Notes: generated from the sequence alone by a model not told the origin. 25,690 nucleotides of DNA from Entrophospora sp. SA101 (GCA_958430865.1 CAUDNR010002968.1:15929-41618), one strand, 5' to 3'. Positions 9,586 to 19,872 are shown, counted from the first letter of the stretch. Translations and numbers: made by a program.

Positions 9586-10628
9586 TCAAAGACCAAGATT
9601 TCTCAAAAATTCTATTGATAACCTTAAAACTTCTTGAGGTTTTTCATCCTGGGGAAGATGACCACATTCTGCTATCCCTTTAAATTGTAATATGGCATTA
9701 GGTGGTGAATTCGATCTTAAATCTTCAAATATCTGTTGATGGTTTTCAAAACTTGTATATTTATCATTTTCTCCTGTTATGTATAAAATTGGTAATCTTT
9801 GTAGGATGTGTTTATGTGGTAGAATTTCAAGTGGAATAAAGTATCTCATTATGTATGATGCTGCTTCGTAAAAATTTGGCAGGGTTAACGGCGTTCTATA
9901 ACAAGGTTTAACCACAGTTTCCCAATCGCTAATTGTGTTTACATCATTATATAATGTTAACATTGGAAGGTTTTTATATAAAGCTGCTTTAAGAAACAAT
10001 CTTCCAGGGAATGTCCCTAAAATTGTACACGAGATTGGTGGTGGACCTAACCATAAAAGTAAATTTTTTGTAATTATTCCGTTAAATTAATTTTAAATAT
10101 AAATAAAAAATAAAAAATACCTTGATCTTCAGCTTTTAAAGATGGGGCAATTAAAATTAAAGCATAAACAATTTGTGGATATTTTATTGCAACATAGGAA
10201 GAAATTGCAGCACCAGCAGATGATCCCATAAATACAAATCTCCTACCACCATAACCAGTACTTGATAAGAACTTCAAAAGAAATTCACAAGCAGCTTCTT
10301 GTGTGTATGGATTTTTTCCTTCTTCCCATTGAGTTATTCTCTCAGTAAAACCAAAAGCAGGTCTATCGTAAGCTATAACATGACAGCCTGTAGCATCTGC
10401 TAGTGGTTGCATCTGATGTTTCCAAGTGTAAAGATTTCCAAATACTTGATGAAGACACACAATCACAGGCTTGTTATGATTAACATTGTCTTCAAGTAAC
10501 CCATGTTGATTTTGAGGAATTGATAGTTTATAAAATGTTTGAATACCGTCAACAATCACAAAATGCCCATCTCGATCAACGGATGAAATAGATTCAAGAA
10601 AAACTCTTTGGATAGAAGGAAGCGACAT
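9586..10628 (-). CDS. Alpha/beta hydrolase fold protein
   Basis: Two minus-strand exons, 10628-10121 and 10046-9586, split by a 74-bp GT-AG intron, encode 322 residues. The fold is clear: an oxyanion-hole loop CLHQVFGN (58-65), a strand and turn VIAYDRPAFGFTE (84-96), the nucleophile elbow GSSAG with Ser137, an acid residue Asp264 in YITGENDKY, and His299 in AECGHLPQ. All three catalytic positions are therefore intact. There is no signal peptide or membrane segment, so it is probably soluble. The family covers esterases, epoxide hydrolases and C-C bond hydrolases (MhpC/BphD-like); the substrate cannot be read from sequence. The start is the only ATG near the conserved N-terminus. It lies between COX4 and the PA28 gene, all on the same strand, but the large gaps argue against co-transcription. 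Confidence 0.92.
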
Positions 10629-11887
10629 ATATGCTAAAAAAGATGGAATTTTAAAAAAAATATATTTTATATTTCTTGGTGGAATTTTAACGTAATTTAA
10701 TTTGATCGTTTAAAAAAAAAAAGGTTAATATTTATAATATTTATTTAATTTATTTATTTGTACCCACCGGATTAATTTTTTAATTTTTAATTTTATTCGT
10801 ACTCTGAAGGTCTGTTACTGGTTTATTTAGCAGGAGATTCTAGAATTTAATACAACTCCCTTTAAAGAAATTAAAAAAAGCAATTTCCTCTTTTTAGTGA
10901 AATTTGAAAATTATGCTAGCCAATCAAAAGGAATTTCGCGCCCCAAACACTCAATTTAACAAAAGTCCCAAAAAAATTTTGTGGCACTAATATTTATTTT
11001 TATATATTTTTATATAATAAAATTGGATAAATTATTTACACAATATGAATATTTAAATTTAGTAAAATAGAATATGCTTTGTGATAGGGTGACTTTTACC
11101 ATCCAGTGAATGAATTTTTGTCAATGTTTAATAATAGATAATTATCAATCACCATAGTAGGTAAAAGAATTTTTTTGAATAGAGATCTGGACCATTTTTA
11201 ATAAATAATAAAAGTTAACATTAATGGAATAAAGGAGATACTATAATGGTAAAGGAACTGGGACCTTTCTTTTAAAACGATAATGTTCTATTGATTTGTA
11301 ATGAAAGCATCTTTTTGTATAAGATGTTCTAATAAGAAAGAAGTGCATTTACTTACATATGTTTGACATGTGAGGCTGAAATCAATAGAGCGCTTTGACC
11401 TTGTGTTTCGTGCTTAATAAAAATTCAACATATACAATTCAAAAAAACTTTGAGAATGATCTATATGAATAGTCGTAGATATATAGATTTGCATGTGAAT
11501 TTTCAAAGAGAAATATTTCCAAGACGTTAAAATAATTTAATTACATTATTTTATACCATAAATAACATTCCATCGCTCATACAAAATTTAACCATCCAAT
11601 GGATAATATATTATATTGTGTAAAGGTGTCAATGAAATTACATTTTCTGTAATTTAAAAAGTTGTGTACAATATTATTTGGTAAGGTGGTTGTGATTTGA
11701 CTTTAAAATAATTCGTTTTAAATTTTGTTAATTAATTATTTGTTTTCCATTTAAGGGTAAATAAAGTAGTGCATTTTTAAACAACATGAAGTGACTAAGC
11801 TTTTTTATTAAAAATTCAAGCAAAATGCAATTAATAAGCAAACAATCTGACCAATCAATTGGTTACGAACTGATCAAATGTTAATAT
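10629..11887. promoter_or_regulatory. Intergenic region between hydrolase and PA28 genes
   Basis: No coding exon was seen in these 1.26 kb. The part near the hydrolase carries GCCAAT (10919-10924) followed by TTTCGCGCC (10934-10942); read towards the hydrolase the latter contains CGCGAAA, like SCB/MCB or E2F sites. The part near 11850 has ACCAATCAATTGGT, a 14-bp palindrome 24 bp beyond the PA28 stop. The remainder is featureless AT-rich DNA. Confidence 0.45.
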
Positions 11888-13000
11888 TTAATAAATGAGA
11901 TGACTTTGAATCGTGTTGTAAAGCCAAAAATACGTGTAGCAAAAATCTTCTAGACAATGACGCAAACTTGTAAAGTGTGCTGTCTCAAGATGTTTGACTG
12001 ATTGTTGATAATCATAAATTGTTGGATGATTAACTATTGATCTTTAAAAATGTGAATATTGATGATTTAATTAGCGAAAAAGAGAATGAGAATATATTTG
12101 CTTATTAATTTACTTGTTTAATTTTCCACGTGTCGTATAAAACCTTGTAATACTCTCGAGAAACATGAAAATATTATTTTCTATACGAGATATTTCCGTT
12201 GTAATATCTTTAAATTAGATATTAAGTATTTATATATATTAATTATATTATATTATATTATATTATAAAAATGTAACGAGAGTTACAATAACAATTACCA
12301 TCTTGCATAGCAGATATAATCGATTCATTGTCGTTGTTGTTGTTGCATTTGAAACTAAAAAAAAAATTTTTTGAACAAAATTTAAATTATTATTATTACA
12401 TAATTATATAATATGTATGATAAACCTTGGAATTTTCAAAGTAATCCAAACTCTAATCTTGCAACAATATATCGAAAGATGATGCGCTTCTTTTTCCAAT
12501 AATTCATGCAATTCTTTAATTCTCAAATATTTTTTTTCTTGAAAAATTGTATTGTCATTAATATTAATGATGTTTTTACTATTGGGAAATGTATTTATAT
12601 CTACAGATTCTTGGCTCATTCGAATAATAGATTCTTGACTTTGGTCAATTTCCTCTTCAAATTTATCAATCGAATCTTTTCTGGGTCTTTTCCTTGAATT
12701 TTTGACATAACCTTTGTTATAAATATTGTCAAGATCTTCACTATTATCGTGATTCTTATTATTACCGCTGTTGCTACTGTTATTATTATCATTGGTTTCG
12801 TTTTTATCATTATCATTTTTTGTAAAGTTCATACAATAATCTTTTTGGTGAAACAATCGATTTAATTCAAGAATTTTATTAGGAATTATCTTATCAATAA
12901 TTTCTTTAACTTCTTTCGAAAATTGTTCATCAAATCGCCGTAAATTGGTTTGTAAATCAACTTCTATCTTTTCATTATTATTATCGTTCGATCTTGACAT
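11888..13000 (-). CDS. PSME3: Proteasome activator PA28/REG, gamma-like
   Basis: Four minus-strand exons, 13000-12426, 12354-12299, 12207-12114 and 12041-11888, join in perfect phase to 292 residues. REG proteins form heptameric caps that open the 20S proteasome without ATP. The N-terminal helix (VKEIIDKIIPNKILELNRLF, 31-50) matches the REG alpha domain. Residues 155-191 match the region before the activation loop (IKELHELLEKE, then VWITLKIP). Residues 203-292 match the beta domain (ITRFYTTRGKLNKSIV, then NHPTIYDYQQSVKHLE). An Asn/Asp-rich linker (about 60-95) and a basic NSRKRPRK cluster (101-108) fit a nuclear gamma-type protein. The activation loop differs from the animal EDGNNFG form. The ATG at 13000 is chosen because the TTG further upstream is not a eukaryotic start. 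The gene is divergent from CNOT11. Confidence 0.88.
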
Positions 13001-13382
13001 TTTTAATAAAACGATAGAAAACCAGAAAATCAATCAATTTATTAATATAAATACAAATATAAATATGTAATCTATAAAAGAATTTTTGATTATGTCATTT
13101 CAAAAAAAAAACAATCAAAAATTATGTATATAGAATCCCCAAAAATTTAAAAAAATTCGAAACCGTTGATTTAAAATCGCATTACTACCACGAGAGAATT
13201 AAGGCATTGACATAATAATAATAAAAAAATACGTGCGAAAATCGAGCGCATAAGTTTTTAATGATCGATGATAATGGACAACAATATATATATAAAAAGT
13301 AATAGAAAGAAACAAAATAAATACTAACATGATCTGCACTATTACTAAATTTGGTTTGTCATATATTAATTTTTTATTAAAC
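13001..13382. promoter_or_regulatory. Bidirectional promoter of PA28 and CNOT11
   Basis: About 0.33-0.38 kb separates the two divergent start codons. It is AT-rich with poly-A/T tracts, a TATATATAAAAAG stretch near 13285 that could serve CNOT11 as a TATA element, and a CG-containing patch near 13232-13250 that stands out. No specific operator was recognised. Confidence 0.5.
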
Positions 13383-15398
13383 ATGTCAGAAGAAAATTCA
13401 ACATTTTGTAATCTTCTTTATGTAGTCGATCAACCGTTTGAAAACATTGCGGTTACTTTCAAGGGCCTTGTTCCTGAACAGAATAGGTTTCAAGCCGCAT
13501 GTACATTGATGGCATTATTGGAAAGTAGTGAATTACAGGTTTGTTTGTTGGAGGTTTTTTTTTCAAAGAAGGGAGACAAATAATTTTTCTTACAAGATAT
13601 ATTTTTTTTAAAACAAAATTCATGTAGGCAAAACAAAGAGTTGTTGCACTCTATATTCTCTACAATTTATACAACATAGTTCCTATACTTGATAATCCCT
13701 TTCTTTTATTATTCCTAAATCTTTATAAATCACATTCCTCCAATTTATCATTGGTGAAATCAAATGGCGATTTACTTGTTGAATATCTAGTTGAGTCATT
13801 AATTTTATCGGATAAAGCAAATCAGGTGAAAACTTTTTCCTGTTTTTTATTTTCTTTTTTTTTTAATTTTTCTAAAAAAAAAAAATCTTTAGTTGGCAGA
13901 TAAAACACCAATGGATGTATATAAACAATTTTCAAATGTTGAAGATTTATCAATAATTAATGCAGAAGAGATAAATATTGCAAATTTTGAGAATCATATA
14001 AAAAGTGAATTTGAAATACAATTACCATCATCATTAATATCAAGAATTGAAAAATTAGAAAGGTATATTAACATATACACTTACACACACACACACACAC
14101 ACATATATATACACACACATTTATAATATTAATTTATATATGTGTATGGCAAATAGTCAGAATGAAAACAAACAAATATGGCCATGGAGTATTCCTGAAT
14201 CAACAAAATTCCATGAACCCTCCTCCTCCACTTCCTCCTATACTACTATTACATCCCCATCTTCTTCTTTAAACAATCCAATCATACATAATAAAGTAAT
14301 TTTACAAAATTTATATTTGTCAAGTTCTCGGATTTAGATTAGATTATTTTTTAATTTACTGTTGAAAAAAATCATACTCTTTTTTTTTTTATTTAGCCAC
14401 AAAATATCAGTTCAGATGAAAATGAGACACAGGCCGAATGGGACTATGTGATGAATGAAGAAATATCGGATCAGAAAAGAATTGGGTTATTAATGAACAA
14501 AGCATTCCAAACAGCTTTATCAATACGTGAAGTGGAGGTTTGTGTTTACAGTTTACATACAATTTAAAAGATACGACAATAATATATTTTTTGGATTTCA
14601 ATGAATTTAATTAATTAATTAATTAAACCATCGAATTATAATTAATATAGTATGTCTTGAATCAATTTGGAAAGTGTATTGATTTAATTTATGATTGTGA
14701 ACTTTCACCAGAAAAACTTCCTAATTTAGTTGAAAACAATCCCAAGATTGCTGTTGAAGTATTATTATTGCTCAAATCATCTTCTCAGATTGACATGTAA
14801 ACAATTCTTTACTTAAATAATTCTTGTTTCAAAATAATAATAACCATAAGTGTCATTATTAATCTAAAAATTTTTTGGTAGATATTTGGAAACACTTTTA
14901 ACTATTAATATGTCACTTCAATCGTCTGCAGAAGTGATGAATCGAATGAGATCATCCATGGAAGTTATTAATAGATTAACTACTTCAATAGTAATTCCTC
15001 CAGAACTTATACACAAGTTTGTTACTAATTGTATAGATGCTTGTGGAAAAGATAAAAATATTCAAAGTAGACAAGTTCGTTTGGTAATATATCATTTTAT
15101 ATATTAATATATATATATATATATATGTATGTATTGTATCCATGTATTTATTGAATGCAATTTTCTAACTCTTGATTTTTTTGCATATATAATAATATTA
15201 TAGGTGTGTGTATTTCTTTTATCCTTGTTTCGTAATAATATAATTGATCCCAATGAATATTTTATAGAGTTACAAGCATTTTGCATTACATATTCACGAA
15301 TAAGAGAAGCAGTTGAACTATTCAAATATATTGGAGAACTTAATAAAGATGTTGTCAGTGATGAATTAAATTTCATTGATGGTATCACTATCGGATAA
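13329..15398 (+). CDS. CNOT11: CCR4-NOT complex subunit 11
   Basis: Eight exons: (13329 or 13383)-13538, 13628-13825, 13893-14062, 14157-14295, 14397-14537, 14651-14796, 14882-15083 and 15204-15398, all GT-AG and in phase. The ATG at 13383 gives 448 residues (MSEENSTFCN); the one at 13329 gives 466. I prefer 13383 because the extra residues are hydrophobic and resemble leader sequence. The N-terminal half has the helical CNOT11 start (ALYILYNLYN, then [11 protein letters not shown]). A Ser/Thr/Pro-rich linker is encoded by exon four. The C-terminal half carries the family signature: LSPEKLPNLVENNPKIAVE, VINRLTT, and LQAFCITYSRIREAVELF. In animals CNOT11 binds CNOT10 and docks on the CNOT1 N-terminus of the deadenylase complex. 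A 10-residue internal duplication lies at 331-350. Confidence 0.95.
14080..14120. repeat. CA/TA microsatellite in CNOT11 intron three
   Basis: A run of CA repeats broken by a short TATATA stretch lies inside the intron after exon three. Confidence 0.8.
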
Positions 15399-15882
15399 TA
15401 AAGAATTAAATTTAAATTTTGTTACAATTAACAGAAATAATAATATTAATAACCATTAGAAATTCTTAAATTTGATTTTACTATATTCTTTATTATCTTT
15501 GTAAATTTAATTTGTAATATAGAGTTACTTATTATTCAAATATTTATTTAATACAAGCGCTTATATATGGGACATGCTGCGACATAATAATAATCATAAC
15601 TAATAATGCCACAAAAATTTGCAGGGTCTAAATTTTAATGACTAGCTAGTGGCCCCAATAAAGAATATTATATAAATGCTGTTATCTTTATTTTGGTCTG
15701 CAAAGTAGGTATGATCTCTAAGCCAAAAAATATTATACTTAGAGTTGCATATAAGGGCAATATCATGATTTCAACGTTTTCCTCATTTCTATTGAAAAGC
15801 CAAATGCCCAATTAGACAAATCATTCAACAGAACCATTATAATTATTACTCTTTGTATGCGCGTAGCTTTTCAAAAGTGAAT
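15399..15882. other. Intergenic, 3' flank of CNOT11
   Basis: No exon was seen. The only structure noted is a 10-bp palindrome ACTAGCTAGT near 15641. Several AATAAT/AATAAA-like signals directly follow the CNOT11 stop. Confidence 0.5.
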
Positions 15883-16450
15883 TTATTTATACAACTGCTT
15901 GTTACACATTCTAAATTTATTAAAATTTGAATTATCATGTGACCTACCCGGCAGATTTTTTCTTCGTCTTGGAATTAATAATTGCTTTTCTGTTTTCTTC
16001 AGATGATATGTTAATTGCATCCAATTATACTTGTTCAATTGAGCATTCCATCTTAAAATATTCGAAGAAGCTGCCGTTCTTCCCCAGGCACTTTCCCATG
16101 ATTCCAAGTTATTGTAATGTTGACTATATTCTTCTTCCAGTGATATTTCATGGCACACTTGATATAATAGGTTTCCAAAGCCTCCATTACATCGGTTTCT
16201 TCTTCAGTGCAATTTTGGACATTGATATAATGTCGTACCCCTTGGGGTATGTGGTGGAATTGATTTACTGAAACTATTGCTAAACAAGCATCTTTACAAA
16301 TATTAGTGCACACGTCATTTTGGTAACCTATGTTGACTTTATTCTCCACCGGTTTTTCGCACACTTTGCAAGGTTTTCCAGACCAAGTTTCTCGCAGATA
16401 GCGTTTTTCCAACATGAGTTACATAATTGGTGGCCGGGAGTAAGAATAGC
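15883..16450 (-). pseudogene. Frame-broken Cys-rich coding relic
   Basis: Overlapping open frames on the minus strand look like pieces of one decayed protein. The first piece (about 16450-16400) reads LTPGHQLCNSCWKN, similar in spacing to the CGHxxCxxC part of a RING finger. The second (16415-16053) begins MLEKRYLRETWSGKPCKVCE and is rich in Cys and His. The third (16158-15883) continues CHEISLEEEYSQHYNN and ends FRMCNKQLYK with a stop. Moving between pieces needs frame changes near 16400 and near 16130-16110. At nucleotide level 16422-16440 matches 615-633 at 17 of 19 positions, so both may come from one repeat family. The RING idea is speculative. Confidence 0.4.
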
Positions 16451-17062
16451 CACATTCTAGGATTTAAGAGTGATCTGCATTGATTTTAAATAAGGATCAG
16501 TGAGGAGAGGAGAAACTCTAAACAAAATCTAAAGGTATATATTAAATAAATATTTTTCTTATCTCCCTATGAAAATTTGCATTGTTGAACGAACAATGCA
16601 ATATCCACATTAATTGAAATATACAAAACGAAAAACGCCATATAATGATGCCTGGGAATGAAGATGAAGCAGTGGGATTTTTATAGTTGTCATGGTGATT
16701 GTCTAATTAGTCTTTATTTTAGTTTTTATAGTTAAAAAAATGAATAAGATACAGTTCACACACTCTCTATATATAATGGATATAATAATAACGGAAAGCC
16801 CAATTTACATGTCCATATATAAATTATTAAACAAGTCCTCTCTACAGTCCACTATATGTATATGTATAAATTATTATTATTATTATTATAACGGACATTC
16901 TTTCCTAACCAAATGGTCCATTATGGAGAAAAAAATTAATATAATGAATATTTTCTAGATGTTAAATTAACAAATTTTTAATTTTTAAAATGAATTACTT
17001 TGAACTGTGTTGGGCTCTTTGTGAAAAACAAAATTAATAGAAAGCATGGTGGAAGTAAACGC
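16451..17062. other. Intergenic, contains a 10-bp stem hairpin
   Basis: No gene is recognised in this 0.6-kb AT-rich stretch. Its one clear structure is the perfect inverted repeat at 16577-16601. Confidence 0.5.
16577..16601. repeat. Perfect inverted repeat, 10-bp stem
   Basis: TTGCATTGTT and AACAATGCAA flank a 5-nt loop GAACG. It has no poly-T tail and no neighbouring stop codon, so it does not look like a terminator. Confidence 0.7.
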
Positions 17063-17181
17063 ATGTCTGAGCAAGTAAAACAACTTCTAAGAGCCTATTT
17101 TTTGTCAGGAAATGTAGTTAAGAAATGCTTACAGATCTAAAACAAAGAGTAGAAGCAGGTGAATTGGATGCAAGTGAGTAA
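17063..17181 (+). pseudogene. Short coding relic with a frameshift
   Basis: Two adjoining open pieces on the plus strand, MSEQVKQLLRAYFLSGN (from 17063) and MLTDLKQRVEAGELDASE (17125-17181, then TAA), read like one helical protein broken by a frameshift. The second piece alone opens with an ATG and ends in TAA. Charged, helix-forming composition suggests real former coding sequence. I do not recognise the family with certainty. Confidence 0.35.
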
Positions 17182-17539
17182 CACGTTTTAGTATATAGAG
17201 AACATAAAAAAGAATCAGGGGAGAAAGAATTGGGCGAACCATTGTTTGTATACCCATAATCCCCAATCAAGATTGAAATAGTGCAAAACGGCTTGAACAA
17301 AAAATTAATATTTAATATTATTAATTTATTAATATCAATAAAATTAAATTAATCAAAAATTCAAATTAATTAAAAAATAAATAATGTAATTTAATTTGCT
17401 TTAATATTAAATCAATTAATTTTTCTAAAAAAATATTTTGATAAATTTTAAATCATTAATAAAAAGATAAATGTTAAAAATAAATTTTTGTATTTATTTA
17501 AATCAATTTATTTTTTTATTCAAAGAAAAACAATGTAAA
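17182..17539. other. AT-only stretch upstream of the homeodomain gene
   Basis: Almost pure A/T sequence between about 17300 and 17530, presumably promoter and 5' untranslated region of the homeodomain gene. An upstream in-frame ATG at 17471 would add 23 mostly hydrophobic residues; I consider it leader. Confidence 0.45.
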
Positions 17540-18536
17540 ATGAATGATAATAATAACAATACAATTATATCGTTATGTGGAAATAATAATTTTCAACAAA
17601 GACATCGTACAACGGCCAGTCAATCTCAATTCTTGGAATCGTATTTTCAAAATGTTGATGATTTCCCCGATTCAAACATGAGAGAGAGAATAGCATTAAA
17701 CTTAAATATGCCAAGCAAAAGCGTTCATATTTGGTACAAAATAATGTTTGTTTGTTTTTTTCGAGAAAATATAGATTATTTAATGATTTAATTAAATTGT
17801 TACCTTCAGGTTTCAAAATAGAAGAGCGAAACGTAAGCAAGAAGAAAGGACTTGTCAAGAACAAGAATCGCTTGATAATTGCAATAATGATCTTAATAGT
17901 AACATCACTGCCCTTGCTGTTAATAACAGTTCTAACAAAACAGCAAATGGAACCAACGACAACGGTAATGATAAATCAGCAAATCAAAGTCAAATTTTTT
18001 CATTGCTGCAACGACAATCTCTAGAACAAAAATTAAACAACAGTAATAATCAATTTCTGATATCAGTGATTAATCTAAAAAACAAACTTCCGCCACTTTG
18101 TACAAACTCCAACAAAAATTTGCAACAATTACCACCTTTAAGATTAATTTTGCCACCAAAACTATTTAAAAATGATAGTAATTATTATAATGATTATAAT
18201 TACAATAGTAATATTAGTGAATCTTATTTTCCCTCTCATAATAATAATAATCAACAAGATCAAACCAGATGCTCTTATCAATACTATCATCATCATAATT
18301 CAGATCCACCAACCCAGCTTCAACCTCCATCAATATTGTCACCATCTTTGTCAATGTCACAACCATTGTCGACGACTACTTTTCTTCGTACCTCCAAAAT
18401 AATACTTCCTACACTATTAACAGGCACTAATAATTATAGAATTTTCGCGACAAAAGTTAACGCAAACGAAAACTTTGAAAAAATCGAGAAAAATGAAAAA
18501 AATGAACTAATGAACATAAAGAAATTATTAATTTAA
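17540..18536 (+). CDS. Homeodomain transcription factor, Asn/Gln-rich
   Basis: Two exons, 17540-17733 and 17810-18536, joined by a 76-bp GT-AG intron inside the Trp codon of the recognition helix, give 306 residues. The homeodomain spans about residues 18-77: an N-terminal arm RHRTT, helix one with LESYF, helix two with RERIALNLNM, and helix three VHIWFQNRRAKRK. Trp65, Phe66, Asn68 and Arg70 are the conserved DNA-contact and core positions. The spacing from the helix-one Leu to Trp65 is one residue longer than in Antennapedia-type domains. It lacks the three-residue TALE insertion. The rest is low-complexity Asn, Gln, Pro and Ser, as in fungal activators. It should be a nuclear DNA-binding protein. 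No second homeodomain gene of the paired HD1/HD2 mating-locus type is nearby. The intron position supports the start and reading frame. Confidence 0.9.
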
Positions 18537-19379
18537 ATAAAGGATTAAAATTTGTGTCTTTCATTATAAAAGTAATAATAAATAAATACAAAAATATAAA
18601 TGTGAAAAGAAAAAATAGCTACAATGCATTTTTTGGGGCAAAGAATTTTAAATGATTAATATAAATTGATAAACTTCCCCAAGAAACATTAAATAATTAA
18701 TGAAATGCAAATGGCTTTTCCTCGTTTAGGATATTTTTCATTGATCAATTGCTCATTTCTTGAAAAATGCTAAAGTAAAAGGTATGAAGCAACATAATCA
18801 CGATGCACAATATAATAACAATAACAGAGGTTTTTAAAAAATTTCTTAACAAAAAAAAGCTTTGGGTCGAAGTTAACAGTATATTTACTGTAACTTCCGA
18901 TCTTTGTATCTAGATTACCATAATTATTATCGGTTATAATTATCCGTTATTATGTTTGATTTTTGTTAATATTAATAACAAAAAACCATGACCATTTTTT
19001 GTAAAATCCCTATTTTGATTTGGAACCCTCAAAGGTCGATTTTCCCAGCATAAACACATGTAATTGATTGAATGATAAAATTATAAATCGTTAGAATCGT
19101 CATATATAAAAAAAATATTTTTCATGATCGTTTATGATTAAACAAAAGATTAGAAGGTTAGCTGAAAACATTTGACTTTCTTAATAATTAGTATTATTGA
19201 AGGATTAGGGCTCTAGGCATTTATTTAATGTTTAATTGTTAACTTGAAAGCTATTTTTCTACTTGGTCAAATCACTGTCTTTTTATAAAATTTCGTTCAC
19301 TAATTAACTTCTAATGTTTTGATGACTCAATGTTTTGTTATTATTGCGTTATTCCATAGTTTTGTGATGATAGACTTCA
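18537..19379. other. Intergenic, small hairpins only
   Basis: No exon was seen in 0.84 kb. It contains a near-perfect hairpin at 18869-18897 and a 12-bp direct repeat ATTATCGGTTAT / ATTATCCGTTAT at 18926 and 18939. Confidence 0.5.
18869..18897. repeat. Hairpin with 12-13-bp stem and one bulge
   Basis: GAAGTTAACAGTA (18869-18881) pairs with TTACTGTAACTTC (18885-18897) with a single bulged A. Its function is unknown; it could be the end of a small DNA element. Confidence 0.55.
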
Positions 19380-19645
19380 TCAATTGGTGGTTTGTTTTTC
19401 TTCTTGATTCCATATTAATATGTCCCAGGCTGGTCTTCTATAATACTTCTTTAATCTATTTTCGCTGGTTGCTGTTTTCAGAAAATATTTTTCTGTAATA
19501 TTGTATACTCCAGACCATTTTTCTCTGAACTTATCTCTGTGTATGTTTTCATGAGAACAGGACTTATTCTCCTATTTTAAATTGAACAGGTTTTACTTTC
19601 TTATCTTATCTAGTCTTCTGATCCGTTTATGCTTTGTTTATATAT
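19380..19645 (-). pseudogene. Ty3/gypsy-type integrase C-terminal relic
   Basis: On the minus strand a long open piece reads KFREKWSGVYNITEKYF and ends RRPAWDILIWNQEEKQTTN with TGA at 19382-19380. Directly upstream, in a shifted frame, is DKKVKPVQFKIG. This order (basic helix, VQFKIGxxVLF, then a KFxxKWxGxY block) is the layout of the integrase tail module of Ty3/gypsy retrotransposons. At least one frameshift and one internal stop are present. No reverse transcriptase, RNase H, integrase core or long terminal repeat was found, so it is a 3' fragment. Confidence 0.6.
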
Positions 19646-19787
19646 TGTTTGTTAAACATTGTCAACTGACGATTTTTGCGACGTCGATCACATAAAATTT
19701 GACCGATTCGTTCATTCACAGATCATCAATTAATGAAGGAATATTAAATAACAGTAAGATAAAGAATTGACTAATTAATCATCACAA

Positions 19788-19872
19788 AGTAATAGCGATA
19801 AAGAATTGTTGATTATTTAATTATTAAAAGTAATAGGTGGATGAAAAAAGAATTGTGTTGATTATTTAATTA
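19788..19872. repeat. Two direct copies of a roughly 40-bp AT-rich unit
   Basis: AGTAATAG, then AAAGAATTG, then TTGATTATTTAATTA occur in the same order at 19788-19823 and 19829-19872, with small insertions in the second copy. They abut the left 12-bp direct repeat of the inverted-repeat element. Confidence 0.6.

Noticed and set aside
15927..16271. Plus-strand open frame of 114 codons
   Set aside because: Hydrophobic shadow of the Cys-rich minus-strand relic; no independent motif.
17471..17539. Upstream ATG extension of the homeodomain protein
   Set aside because: The 23 added residues are encoded by pure AT leader sequence and are hydrophobic, unlike a nuclear factor's N-terminus.
18172..18402. 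Plus-strand open frame rich in Ile
   Set aside because: Out-of-frame reading of the Asn-rich part of the homeodomain protein.
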